The translations under genes and the position numbers were made by a program. 64,000 nt of DNA from Megalobrama amblycephala (taxonomy: Eukaryota; Chordata; Actinopteri; Cypriniformes; Xenocyprididae). The DNA lies in assembly GCF_018812025.1 (NCBI RefSeq), contig NC_063054.1:22455308-22519307 (forward strand), written 5' to 3'. The notes under the pieces were generated by a model, which worked only from the letters and a program-made list of their open reading frames with translations, was not told the DNA's origin and ran no database searches. Below, one piece after another: positions 1-12,610 of the stretch (positions are counted from its first letter, which is position 1; every line of letters starts with the position of its first letter).

Positions 1-457
1 CACACACCCATATAAAATGCAAATTTTGAAGCAGTTATGTTTATTTTTGAAAATGTATGTTAATAAGTAACTAGATAAGATAGTTCGGGGTGTGAGTGTG
101 TGCACGTTACGTTGTGGAGAAAAATGTCAAAGTATCATCGAGTTATGTTTACCACAGGCTTTATTTTAAAAATAAATTGAAAAGCAAATAAAAGTCCTCT
201 GTTTTTGGATATTTTAATAAGTAATTACAATAAATAAATTATTATTTAATATTAATAAATGTGTAATGCTTGACTGTAAATAATGCAATTTTGCAATGCC
301 GTTGGTTACTGAAAACTTTTACACGATACCGCAGCCGTACAACTAGGTGTCAGTAAAAGTCTAAGATAGCTTTTCCGAAAAAATTTAAATTCGCATCTAT
401 GATGGTTTTTTCAGAAGTCAGTTTAATCCATCTATATATCTATACACTCTCTCTCTC

Positions 458-463
<6 letters not shown>
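1..463. other. AT-rich sequence, nothing recognised
   Basis: No gene, repeat family or motif that I can support. Confidence 0.5.

Positions 464-516
<53 letters not shown>
464..516. repeat. (TA)n microsatellite
   Basis: About 26 TA units abutting the left end of the foldback element. Confidence 0.95.
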
Positions 517-518
<2 letters not shown>

Positions 519-1156
519 TACCGTTCAAAAGTTTGGGGTCAGTAAGATTTTTTAATGTTTTAAAAGAAGTATCTTCTGCTCACCAAGCCTGCATTTATTT
601 GATTAAAAATACATACAAAACAGTAATATTGTGAAATATTAGTCCAATTTAAAACAGCTGTTTTCTATGTCAATATACAGTAAAGTGTAATTTATTGATC
701 CTTCTTTTATTCATCAAGGATCAGTTAAACTGATCAAAAGTTACAGTAAAGACTATAAATGTTAGAAAATATTCTATTTTAAATAAATGCTGTTCTTTTG
801 AACTTTCTATTCATCGAAGAATTTTGAAAAAGAATTGTACACAACTGTTTTCAACATTGATAATAATAATGAATGTTTCTTGAGCATCAAATCATCATAT
901 TAGAATGATTTCTGAAGGATCATGTGACACTGAAGACTGAAGTAATGATGCTGAAAATTCAGCTTTGATCACAGGAATAAATTACACTTTACTGTATATT
1001 GACATAGAAAACAGCTGTTTTAAATTGGAATAATATTTCACAATATTACTGTTTTTGTTTGTATTTTTAATCAAATAAATGCAGGCTTGGTGAGCAGAAG
1101 ATACTTCTTTTAAAACATTAAAAAATCTTACTGACCCCAAACTTTTGAACGGTAGT
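517..1156. mobile_element. Foldback element with 180-bp near-perfect inverted arms
   Basis: Arms at 517-696 and 977-1156 are inverted copies with only a few mismatches. Each starts ACTACCGTTCAAAAGTTTGG, and they surround a 280-bp centre. TA microsatellites flank both sides (464-516 and 1161-1205), consistent with insertion into a TA tract. It is the best preserved of at least six copies in the window. Confidence 0.85.
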
Positions 1157-1157
1157 G

Positions 1158-1160
<3 letters not shown>

Positions 1161-1207
<47 letters not shown>

Positions 1208-1222
1208 TAGATAGATATATAG
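1161..1222. repeat. (TA)n / (TAGA)n microsatellite
   Basis: TA units followed by TAGATAGA units at the right end of the foldback element. Confidence 0.92.
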
Positions 1223-1259
1223 ATAGCGGTATCACAAGCTACTTGTGATATATATATAT

Positions 1260-2468
1260 ATATATACTGCCCTCCAAAAGTTTGGAAACGCCCTAGAAAA
1301 CACCCTTTTTAATTTGTGATAATTTCGCACTGATAAGGGACAACACAAACTACGAAAACATATTTTATTACACATATATATATATATAAATATAAATAAT
1401 ATATATATATAAATAATAAAAAACAATGAAAATGTACAGTGTTATAACACTGTGCCTTTACATAAGTCACACCCATTATGGAATTTAATCATGGCAACAG
1501 GTATACAGCCTTTCCATCTTATAAATAGCAATGTATCTCAAATCTTTATGTAGGGAAAAGGACTACTATTATTGTGAGTTTCTGAACACAAAGAGGCACA
1601 TCTCTCTGCATGCTTTAGCAGCTCTGTAGTGCTAATTGAGCGAGCGGAGTTAGCGCCAGCCTTGGAGGCCAACTGTTCACAATCCCCCTCAGAGCTAAAG
1701 ATAGATTCTCCCACCACAGTTAGCAGCACAGGTTTGCAGAATGACATTACAACTACTATATCACACCCACACACACTCAAACTTACACATAGCGAGCAAA
1801 AGAACTTCTGAATCAACCACACACTTATACACTCTGCCTTCACTGGATCATAAAATATGAAGAGCCCCTGGATAGAAATGCTGTAAAATCATGTTGAGCT
1901 CACAAAGGGAAATCATTTCTGCTACTATCTCACTGGGCGAAAAGAGGTGCCTTTTCAGAAATGTGTTTAATATTTCAAAACCCACAATTCATCAAGGATA
2001 AGACTGAAAAATAAGATCTACAGTATTTTCAATGCGACTCCAGGACATCATGGCTATATAAATATATATGTTATGTTGTTGTAATACACATCTGCATGCA
2101 TGTGTGTGTGCTGAACCATCTGACTCTCATGAGCATGTGATCACATGTCACTGTGCAGAAAGTGAGTGACAGGATGACAGTGCAAAGGACAGGTGTGCTC
2201 CATTTCCACACAGTCATGGATTACCACTGCTCGGAGAAACAGAATCATTCATCTCCCTATTTCACCCTGTCGGCCTTGGAACAATGGTAAAATCACCACT
2301 GGAAACTGTAATGTTCGATGTAATATCAATAATACATTGATTTATCAAGGTTTAGGGCTGCATCTATGGAGAGGAAATGCATGACTATCGATTGCACATA
2401 ACATCCGGATACTTATCAATATAAGTTGAGCTAAATTCCAGAGCTAAATAATACTGTATATAGATATA
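1260..2468. other. Putative bach2 intron; Tc1-like end fragment then unique
   Basis: CTGCCCTCCAAAAGTTTGG at about 1266 resembles a Tc1-type terminal fragment followed by AT-rich repeats to about 1420. The rest is unique with no gene. Confidence 0.5.
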
Positions 2469-2980
2469 CACTACCATTCAAAAGCGTGAAAGAAATTAAT
2501 AATTTTATTTCAGCAAAGTCACATTAAATTGATCGAAATTGACAGTAATGACATTTATAATGTTACAAAAGATTTCTATTTCAAATAAATGCTGTTTTTT
2601 ACTTTAAGAATCCTTAAAAAAAAGTTTCAAAGATTCCATGAAAATATTAAATCAGCACAACTGTTTTCAACACTGATAATAATAAAAAAAGGTTTCTCTA
2701 GCAGCAAATCAGCATATTAGAATGATTTCTGAAGGATCATGTGACGCTGAAGACTGGAGTAATGATGCTGAAAATTCAGCTTTACGGGAATAAATTACAT
2801 TTTAAAATATATTGAAAACAGTTGCGTTAAATTGTTATAATATTTACACAATATTACTGTAATTTTATCAAATAAATGCAGCTTTGGCAAACATAAGAGT
2901 TGGCAAACACAACACTTATTTTTCAAAAAGATAAAACATTAAAAAAACATTACCAACCTCAAACTTATGAGGAGTAGTTT
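2469..2980. mobile_element. Foldback MITE-like element, degraded
   Basis: The left end CACTACCATTCAAAAGCGTG and a divergent right end with CAACCTCAAACTTATGAGG surround the family body (GGATCATGTGACGCTGAAGA). It is an older copy with a decayed right terminus. Confidence 0.7.
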
Positions 2981-3627
2981 ACATATAAAATGAACTAATT
3001 AATGAATTAACATTTTTAATTACAAATTAAAAACCTAAGAAATCAATCATAGTATTTTTAACGAAAACAACATTAAATTAAAGAGAACCTTTTCAAGTTT
3101 CATTAATGTTCCTTTATATTAATTCTCATTGTTTACCCCTGGAATCACTGCTGTATTCGCTTTGCACTGATACATGATCGCTTAGGACAGAATGTCTGCG
3201 ATTACCAACACACAGCTCTTCATTAGAGATAAACAAAGATCAGTGCAGTACTTCAGATCATCCGGGAGAGAGAGAGATGCGTGTCTTAGAAGGTCAACGG
3301 ACAGATTATCCTGTCTAAAAGAAAGGGGGCGAGGGCTAAAGGGTGCAGATAATGATATTTATCATAGCACAAATGACTCTGAAGTCTAGTTTAAGAGGTT
3401 TACATGTGTTGATTGCTCTATTATCTAATTGCTCTATGAGTTTTACATTCACCACAAGCCAGAGTCTCATTGCCATAGATGTCTCCCATTTTCAGCATAT
3501 GCTCGTCCTCACCTCAGCCTATACAGGAGGGTGAGAGGAGGCGGCATCAGAGGGGGAGGGGTTGTTTTTGACACTGAGCCAGGAGTTCTGCCAATCACAC
3601 TGCAACAGCTTGAGTCTCAATCGATGA

Positions 3628-3646
3628 GGGGGGGGGGGGGGGGGGG
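3628..3646. repeat. G-run of 19 (possible G-quadruplex)
   Basis: Nineteen consecutive G residues followed by TAGGG and a GA-rich purine tract. Such runs form G-quadruplexes in vitro and are unstable in length. Confidence 0.9.
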
Positions 3647-3720
3647 TAGGGAACGAGAAGAAAAAGAGACTAGAGAGAGAGGGACGAGTCCCTGACATGC
3701 GGCAGGCTGATGAGGAAGCC

Positions 3721-3730
3721 GCTGACTCAG
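3721..3730. promoter_or_regulatory. BACH/MAF-type site GCTGACTCAG
   Basis: GCTGACTCA is the complement of TGAGTCAGC, a MARE half-site fused to an AP-1 core. It lies in a GC-richer unique patch of the putative bach2 intron. Confidence 0.3.
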
Positions 3731-4595
3731 GAGTTCCTGGTGTTTAGCAAGTGAATATGTGACTAAACCGAGTGCATTCCACAGCCTTGATTCACCCCGC
3801 TCCCTTCCCCCTAACAGCCGCCCGCCCAACCTCCCTCGTGCCTTTTTTCCAGGGTGATCCCAACATTTCTCTCTCTCTCTCTTTCTCACTCTCTTTTTTC
3901 TTCGTTCTTGGTATGTCAACACTTCCAGACTCACTCTGTGCCAGGTCCACTCACTGACCATTGCATTTTTAATTGGGTGCATTTGCCACACAAGAATCGC
4001 AGCCACCCCTCCCCTCTCGCTTCGTCCCAAACAAAAACATCCTGAGGGCCAGGCCTGCTCAGGGCTCCACTACAGGAAACGGGGATTGAGCCGAGGCCAG
4101 GCACAGACCCAGACAATGTGTTATTAGTCAGAAAAAAGGATGTTCTTCTGGAAACAATGATTCAGAAGCTTTGTGAGCGATATATTGATGTTAGCATTTG
4201 CTAATTGAGGAATAGATCTTGCTAGTAAGGCCACACAGAATCTGTGCATGTTTTGCATATTTTCTGCACTGATTGTGAGGGAAGATCTGTGGAATGAAAA
4301 AATAAAATTTTGCATATTTGTGTGAATGACAGGCAGAAATTCTGTGGAAACACTAAATTATTTTCACATTTTCTTAAATGTACTTATCTTACACATAAGA
4401 TAATTAGACTTCTTTTCAGATGATATATCTTGAATCAAGTTTTTTTTTTCTTACCCAATTATCAAATAACAAATGAGGTTTATATATAGCTTTTCCATTA
4501 TATGAATGAATTACATTTCAAAATGTATTAAAATAAAAAAAACAGTTATTGTAAATTGTAAAAATACATCATATTACATTTTTTATTGTACTTTT

Positions 4596-4793
4596 TTTTT
4601 TTTTTTGTAAAGATTTATTTTTGGCGTTTTTGCCTTTATTATGATAGGACAGTTACTAGACAGGAAGCGAAGTGGGAGAGAGAGAGATAGGGATGGGATC
4701 AGGAAAGGACCACGAGCCGGGACTCGAACTTGAGTCGCCCGAAGCGCATTGGCGCTACATGTCACCGGGCTGCCCATGAGGCCATCGGCGCCG
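4596..4793 (-). mobile_element. tRNA-derived SINE with 20-bp target duplication
   Basis: On the minus strand the head starts CGGCGCCGATGGCCTCATGG (A-box-like) and includes GTTCGAGTCCC, a pol III B box. There follows a unique body with a pyrimidine tract and AATAAAGGC, then an A-rich tail. The flanks 4576-4595 and 4794-4813 are identical over 20 bp (ACATTTTTTATTG then TACTTTT), the signature of LINE-mediated insertion. Confidence 0.9.
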
Positions 4794-4959
4794 ACATTTT
4801 TTATTGTACTTTTAATAAAATAAATACATTAAAACTAATTTTTGAATGAAAATGTGTTCATATTTATTTAATTCACATATCTGAATATAATTAATATTAT
4901 AAAAATGAATTGTCTTGTTTTAAGCGAAAATAATAGTTGAGAACAGTTTTATATGATAT

Positions 4960-6293
4960 TAAAATCCCCGTGAACCGGAAGTTGCAAACGACTTTTCTCC
5001 AGTGTTGTGACGTATTTCCAAGTAAAACGGAATAGTGAATAGAGGGCAGTGTTTAATTTTAGCGCTCCTCCTCTCCATCTCTCGCTCATAGCAGACTGAC
5101 AGTTGGAGGGGAGTGGTTTAAAGGTGCCCTAGAACTTTTTTTAAAAAGATGTAATATAAGTCTAAGGTGTCCCCTGAATGTGTCTGTGAAGTTTCAGCTC
5201 AAAATACCCCATAGATTTTTTTTAATTCATTTTTTTAACTGCCTATTTTGGGGCATCATTATAAATGAGCCGAGTCAGGGATACTGGCCCTTTAATTCTC
5301 GTGCTCCATGCCCCAGGAGCTCGCGCTTGCCTTGAACAGTGCATAAACAAAGTTTACACAGCTAATATAACCCTCAAAATGGATCTTTACAAAGTGTTCG
5401 TCATGCATGCGGCATGCATGCGTCAGATTATGTGAGTATTGTACACTGTTATATTGTTTACATTTGATTCTGAATGAATTTGAGGCTATGCTCCGTGGCT
5501 AACGGCTAATGCTATACTGTTGGACAGATTTATAAAGAATGAAGTTGTGTTTATGAATTATACAGACTGCAAGTGTTTAAAAATGAAAATAGCGACGGCT
5601 CTTGTCTCCGTGAATACAGTAAGAAACGATTTAACAGTACATTAGCAACATGCTAACGAAACATTTAGAAAGACAATTTACAAATATCACTAAAAATATC
5701 ATGATATCATGGATCATGTCAGTTATTATCGCTCCATCTGCCATTTTCGCTATTGTTCTTGCTTGCTTACCTAGTCTGTTGATTCACCTGTGCAGATCCA
5801 GACATTAATACTGGCTGCCCTTGTCTAATGCCTTTCATAATGTTGGGAACATGGGCTGGCATATGCAAATATTGGGGGCGTACACCCTGACTGTTACGTA
5901 ACAGTCGGTGTTATGTTGACATTCGCCTGTTCTTCGGAGGTCTTTTAAACAAATGAGATTTATATAAGGAGGAGGAAACAATGGAGTTTGAGACTCACTG
6001 TATGTCATTTCCATGTACAGAACTCTTGTTATTTGACTATGCCAAGATAAATTCAATTTTTCAATCGAGGGCACCTTTAAGCGTTTTCAACCCGAGCCGC
6101 CAAACTGACGTCATCAGAGAAGGAACGGCATTCCAGACCGGAAATATCTCTTCAGATTTTGATTAAAGATTACCACGACAAATAATTTTTTTTGTGTGTG
6201 TATTAACTTGCACAGATTAAATGTTCACCACAAGACTAGTAATATGCACTAGCAAAGTAACTAGGATCAATTTTTATTTCATGACGACTTTAA
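4960..6293. mobile_element. Outer TTAA element interrupted by copy 1 of the 0.95-kb element
   Basis: It begins TTAAAATCCCCGTGAACCGG near 4958 and ends TTTCATGACGACT followed by TTAA at 6290-6293. The inner element at 5118-6080 splits it. A full CRE lies at 6106-6113. The terminal similarity is weak, so the limits are approximate. Confidence 0.55.
5118..6080. mobile_element. TTAAAGGTGCCCTAGA element, copy 1
   Basis: TTAA (5118-5121) is followed by AGGTGCCCTAGAAC. The right end TCGAGGGCACCT is followed by TTAA (6077-6080). It is about 0.95 kb and in the same orientation as copy 2 at 16182-17138. No intact frame is shared by the two copies. Confidence 0.88.
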
Positions 6294-8450
6294 AGGTGGG
6301 GTAAGCCATTTTTAAAAATGCTGTTGGATATTGTTGATATTTGAAATCAACCCAAACAAACCCACCCCTCTCTTCATTGCTCCGCCTCCAAAACTCGAAC
6401 CCCGGCCCGATCGCTGCTGGCAGGCGAGGCGAGTGCACTAACAATGACACTAAACACCACATTCTCTAACAGTCGTTAGTGCACAGTGGTTTACCTGAAC
6501 AACTCTCACTAGCTGGCCACTGTTACACACTCAATGCGAGAGTGGACGTCTGTTTATCACAGCTTATGCGCAACAAAATAATGCTCCAATGAAATGAAGG
6601 TACAGTACACAAGAGTAAATACAAACAAGAGTTCGTTGTTAGTCGCCAACAGCACAGCAGCTCCAGACAGAATTATTAGATATTTTCTGACAACAAGTAT
6701 TATCATACATTTTTGCTTCTCAAATGTTTTTCTCATTTTGTTCCGATATTTTCAATGGCCAACAGGACGAAAATAAACAAAACCAAAAAATTCTTGCAAT
6801 AAATCTACAGAGCTTTCTGTGAAATCCCATGAGTGCAGAGATAGCGATGAGCTCCACTAATAGAACTGGCCTTGTAAGGAAGTATGTGTAGATAACCCCC
6901 AAAGCTATGAGGAACCTAACCATGGCACCATCTGCCCAACTTCAGCTAATCACCTCTGCCAGATGGAAGAGAATATGGAGCCTTTTTTCTGCAACAATGC
7001 TCCTCTAGCTGTTATCTAGCTATTGTCAAAAAAATAAAAAAGTGCTGGGTAACATGCAAATAGAGCAGGGATAAATTATTCACCTCACTTACATCTTATA
7101 AATGGTGCTTTGTATGTTTTGTGCCATTCTACCTAACTCAGTCAACATAATCTCTAAATTTCCTGACATGTCCTGTCACACGATTACAGGATTTAATCTT
7201 AATACATTTTCAAGAGTCATTGATTAGAGCAGATTTAGCTTAGGTTAGATCCACAAAGATTGGAGTCGGCCATCTTAGATTATTGACAAATCCACATTCA
7301 TCAGATAGCTATGTGAAGGGCAGCCAGTCCTTGACTGAAAGCCTTAGTATTCAGCTCAGCTCTCAGTCAATACGTCTGACTTGAGTCATCGACTCTTTCG
7401 TTTGATGGGAATTTGATTGTGACAGTGGACATTTTTCAATGGGTGCTATGAGAAATGTGAACACTACTATCAACCTGCAATGATTCATTCATCTGATGCC
7501 TGTAAAAAACACAATTGTGGTCAGTACCAAGACGAACCATGAATAACTCCATGTTACTTTAGGAGGAAGCTAAGCAAACCGCGTGTAGTGACAAAAGCGA
7601 GGCTTTGCAATCTGCCAAATACGCTCAGCTTCCAGTTACCCATTATAGCGGTAACCATGGCGATTGTGACTTCAGAGCGTGAAAAGGAAGCCATTCAAAC
7701 TTTCAAGATTCATGACGCTTTTACAAACCTCTGCGTTTCATAACTGTGGAAAATGTATCCTAGAATAATTTAGAAATAATTTTTAAAATGAATAATTTTT
7801 ATACTTCTCTTTCCAATCACATTAATGATGGCATGTAGTCATTCCTTTACATTACATGTGCTATTAAACCTCCTGTCTCTCACGCATCGGTCAGGCCTCA
7901 GAGGCGTTTATAGTTTCCCATGGGAATTCACTCAACTTTCAGTTTCCAGCACACAGTGGGATTTAATATGCCTCAGGAGATCTTTAGCATGGTCACTTCA
8001 GCTGAGACATTATGCAACAAGTGCATATTAAATGTCTTAAACTCCCAGTGGTGGGTATACTGATGTAAAATGGCTACCATCAAGATGAAGAGAGGAATTA
8101 CTGTGTTTGGACCGTTTTAACCCCAGAGGGGTTTTCCCTTTTGAAATATAGCACAGGAGGTCGTTTTAATGTGGATATTTTTCATTCGGCAACTCACATT
8201 TGAAAGAAGGTTAGAGCTGACTGTTTTTTTTTTTCTTGACACTTGCATTACAAAATGCCCTGCTAGGCTTTCTGTTTTTTTGGACTTGACTGACAAATAC
8301 AGCAATTGTGGTATAAATGATTGGAGAGTTGGCCGCTAACAACATGCTTCACAAGACTCACTCAATCAAACATTATCTAACTGAATCCCAATAACAGCAA
8401 GAGATCTGATCAATAGGTGTGAAACAGAGGCAGAATGCCAGTGAGCTTGA
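6294..8450. other. Putative bach2 intron; left end of one element, then unique
   Basis: The first 100 bp follow a TTAA and read AGGTGGGGTAAGCCATTTTT, the left end of another TTAA family whose right end I could not find. The rest looks unique. No coding exon was found. Confidence 0.5.
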
Positions 8451-8572
8451 TTAAAATAAAATAAAATAAAATAAAATAAAATAAAATAAAATAAAATAAA
8501 ATAAAATAAAATAAAATAAAATAAAATAAAATAAAATAAAATAAAATAAAATAAAATAAAATAAAATAAAAT
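8451..8572. repeat. (AAAAT)n pentanucleotide repeat
   Basis: About 24 uninterrupted AAAAT units. Confidence 0.97.
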
Positions 8573-8672
8573 GAGCAGAGAAACTTTGGTAATAAGAAAG
8601 CATTTGTTGAAAAAATAAAATAGTTGTTATTTAAAATACTGATTTTTATATTTTATTTGTTTAATCTCAGTT

Positions 8673-9358
8673 TTAAAGGTCCCGTTTTTCGTGTTTTTTT
8701 TTTAAGCTTTGATTGTGTTTATAGTGTGCAATATAACATGTGTTCATGTTTCGCGTGTAAAAAAACACAGTATTTTTCACATAATTTACTTATCTGTTTA
8801 CCGCTGTTTCCACTGTCATAAAAACGGGCTGATGACTTCCTTGTTCTATGAAGTCCCTCCTTCAGAAATACGTAACGAGTTCTGATTGTGCCAGCGGTTC
8901 CTGTGTTGTGATTTGACAGCAGCTTAGTGAACCTTGCCCGGAAAGGTCACGCCTCTTACCATAATGTGGAGATGCACGCGCTCAGTGTTATTGTAAACAT
9001 GTCTTTAATTTTACCCTATCAATTTGAGCCGGAATCAGACCCGGTGATTGGACTGCGGGATGAAAATAACAGCGTTTCGACGACATGACGACAAACACAC
9101 TCTACAAACGCAACTCTTGTGTATTCCTGTGGGCGGAGGTTAGTCAAAAAACTGTTTTAGTGACGTCATTAAAGAAGGAAGTAGAGGGATGTAGTCCAAA
9201 CTGGCCGTTCGATGTAGGCGACTTCTGTTAAATAAAATATCTCGCTTGGCATTGAACTTTGAGCTTTAAAATTTTACAGATTTTATTTATACTCTAACAA
9301 CAACATTACACACTAACTAAAGTTTGAAACATGGGATCACGAAGAACGGGACCTTTAA
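8673..9358. mobile_element. TTAAAGGTCCCGTTTTTCG-type element
   Basis: TTAA (8673-8676) is followed by AGGTCCCGTTTTTCGTG. The right end CACGAAGAACGGGACCT is followed by TTAA (9355-9358), an inverted repeat of about 17 bp with one mismatch. The interior is CpG-richer and contains a full CRE (9161-9168). There is no transposase. Confidence 0.88.
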
Positions 9359-9523
9359 AAATAATAATAAAAAAATCAAATAGAGTTTGGATTGGCAGCA
9401 TTCCTCATTTGCAACTCAAAAAGTATGAATATAAAAGTATCTGCTAAATTAATACATGTGAAGCAAACAAACAAACAAACAAACAAACAAATAAATAAAT
9501 GTATACTGTACTTATTTGAAAAC

Positions 9524-10136
<613 letters not shown>

Positions 10137-11813
10137 TGAATTGGCTAAATGGTCTAGTCCTGTATAGGCTGGTTTTGATGTTAACATATGTGTTCTTGTG
10201 TTGAAGAACTGGTAGACGGAAAACAGAGTAAAAGAAACAGAGCGTGGAGCCTCAAGACACATTTTTATATCTTAAATAAAAAAGCTAACTTAACACAACA
10301 TCTAAAAATCACAAAGCACATGCTTGAATCCTCAATAAAAATGCAACTTTGCAAACTGTTTAACAGCTAAAGCACAACACACAGTTATCACACAATTAAT
10401 ACACTACGAAAAATACATGTAGATATCAAAAAAAAAAAAAAAAGTAGATATCAAGTAGTCACCTTCACTGATCGACTAGCCAACCATCCTAACTTAGAGA
10501 AAACCCAAAGTATCGGCATGTTCACACACATTCTGATGTGGTAGCGGCCTGTGCGGTGATGTCACACTGGATGAGATGTAGTGGAGGTGATGTAGAAACA
10601 GACAGATAAGTGAGGGTACAGCAGGGCCATGTCAGCGCCTGCTGAAGCTTGTACTTAACCATGGTCTGAACCCTGCCCCAGGCTGACAGGCAGGACTTAT
10701 CCTGACACCATAATAGTCAAATTAGATTTGAGAGGTGCTGTGAATGAGAATAATACTGGCAACACTGGAGGGATGGAGCGGGGCCACAGATGTTGCACAT
10801 GTACCTGTCTGACATACTAAATTTATACTATTATGAGAAATACATGAGGTGAAAGAGTAGCTCAGAGAATCAACAGCTTTAAGGAAAAAAAAAAAAAAAA
10901 ATCTCCCTCAAGCTTTTCAGCTGCATTTCAGACATTACATTGGTAGAGTTGCTGAATCATGCCAACTCATCAGTAGTCAACTGTTGACTAACTCATTATT
11001 AGTTAATTAGCCTGTGATGCTGCATTCTTCATTTTTAACTTGGTTTAGATGAAAATCATCTCCTAAAAGAATACATGTACTCATAAGAAAGAATTTGTTT
11101 ATTAAAATTAAAATATGAATATAAATAAAAGTATAAACAAACAGATAGAAAATAGGAAAACAAAAAAAAAATAAGTTAATAGACATAAAATTAAATAAAT
11201 AGAAAAACACATTCGAACAGACACGTGTGCAAACACACACTCGTCTCCTTTCCACCATATATCTTAAGAGAAACATAATACGGCGTGGCCCTTGCATAAT
11301 ACAAACCATAACTAAGTGTAGTGGGTACTGAACTCAAACCATGCTTTAGAGCGGGACTGGAGTCTCTGGAGTGCACGCAAACACATTACAGCCTGAAGAG
11401 AAGCGGTCAGACAGTAACATGCAGGTTAATAGGTCAAACTCAAGGCTGACACTTGCCTCTTTAGTGTGTGTGTGCTTTTCGGCTTGTTCTGGCTTTACTT
11501 TACTGCTATGTTCCTGTCTGCTGTGAATGCTGGACTGGGCAGGCAGGCAGGGCAAGGCAAAAGAAAGGGAGATAGGTTGAGAGGAAGCTGGCAGGCACCT
11601 CGGTCCCCTCCCCTGCTCTCCATCTGCCTGCTGTGTGTTAAAATATATCCGTGCACATGTCTCCCCTTGCAGAGTCACTAGACATTACCTTATAAAAGAA
11701 CCAGAGGGGAACATACCACCTCTCTCTCTCTCTCTCTCCGTCTCTACCCTGATCACAGCCCAACCCTTGACTTCATCTGCACTGAAGAAGAATCACTTTC
11801 TTAATGAATATAC
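10137..11813. other. Putative bach2 intron, unique
   Basis: Contains short A runs (10430-10443, 10888-10901) and moderate-GC unique sequence at 10500-10800. No gene was found. Confidence 0.5.
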
Positions 11814-11992
11814 CAGGGGTGGCTAACCCTGGTCCTGGAGAGCCACAGTCCTGCAGAGTTCAGCTCCAACCTTAATCAAACACACCTGAACAAGCTAATC
11901 AAGGTTTGAAAAGTTGCGAGAAAGCTACAGGCAGGTGAGTTTTTAATCAGGGTTGGAGCTAAACTCTCCAGGACCAGGGTTAGCCACCCCTG
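11814..11992. mobile_element. Short hAT-type palindromic MITE
   Basis: It starts CAGGGGTGGCTAACCCTGG and ends CCAGGGTTAGCCACCCCTG, a perfect inverted repeat at the tips. Flanks are GAATATAC (11806-11813) and CAATATAC (11993-12000), an 8-bp duplication with one mismatch. Confidence 0.85.
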
Positions 11993-11999
11993 CAATATA

Positions 12000-12608
12000 C
12001 AGTCAAACCAAAAATTATTCAGACATTAGATATAATTTTTTTTTTAACTTACGGAACGAATGCAGCGCCAGTTCCATTTTTTCCCGTAAGTAGAATAGGG
12101 AAGGCGTAGGGCATACAGCGTAAGCTTTTTGAAGAATACGAAAGTGCGGTTTTGGCGAAACCACTTGGAAGGCGAACATTTGTTTATATAAAGCATATAC
12201 ATTTACATTTTTTTCGAAAATGACCAATCGTTTCGCTAGATAAGACTCTTATTCCTCTTCTGGTATCGTTTAAAGCCCTTTGAAGCTGCGCTGAAACTGT
12301 AATTTTGACCTTCAACTGTTTAGAGACCATTGAAGTCCACTATAAGGAGAAAAATCCTGGAATGTTTTCATCAAAAACCTTAATTTCTTTTCGACTGAAG
12401 AAAGAAGGACATGGACATCTTGGATGACATGGGGGTGAGTAAATTATCAGGAAAATTTTATTTGAAAGTGAACTAATCCTTTAAGTGTTATCTGACTTAA
12501 GGTTATTTTTTTTTTTTTCATATTTTATTACCATTTTTTACTATAGTGAATAAGCTGTAATAATGAATGGAAATGTTCAAGGCGTCTGAATACATTTTGG
12601 TTTGACTG
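12000..12608. mobile_element. Tc1/mariner-like MITE with internal TTAA element
   Basis: The ends CAGTCAAACCAAAAATTATT and AATACATTTTGGTTTGACTG are flanked by TA on both sides. Inside, 12044-12484 carries the right end of a TTAAAGGG-type element (GAACTAATCCT followed by TTAA at 12481-12484). This splits the sequence that is continuous in the copy at 23113-23450. Confidence 0.75.
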
Positions 12609-12610
12609 TA

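Larger units (their letters stand above)
2981..4575. other. Putative bach2 intron; GC-richer patch at 3500-4120
   Basis: Includes a 19-G run (3628-3646), a purine tract to about 3685, a GCTGACTCA BACH/MAF-type site (3721-3729) and a (CT)n patch near 3868-3896. No coding exon was supported. Confidence 0.5.

Noticed and set aside
3617..4030. 137-codon minus-strand frame rich in Arg/Glu/Pro
   Set aside because: It crosses the G run and CT tracts; the composition is that of simple sequence, not of a protein.
4596..4793. Functional tRNA gene on the minus strand
   Set aside because: Only A-box-like and B-box segments are present, with no cloverleaf. The SINE body, A-rich tail and 20-bp target duplication show it is a retroposon.
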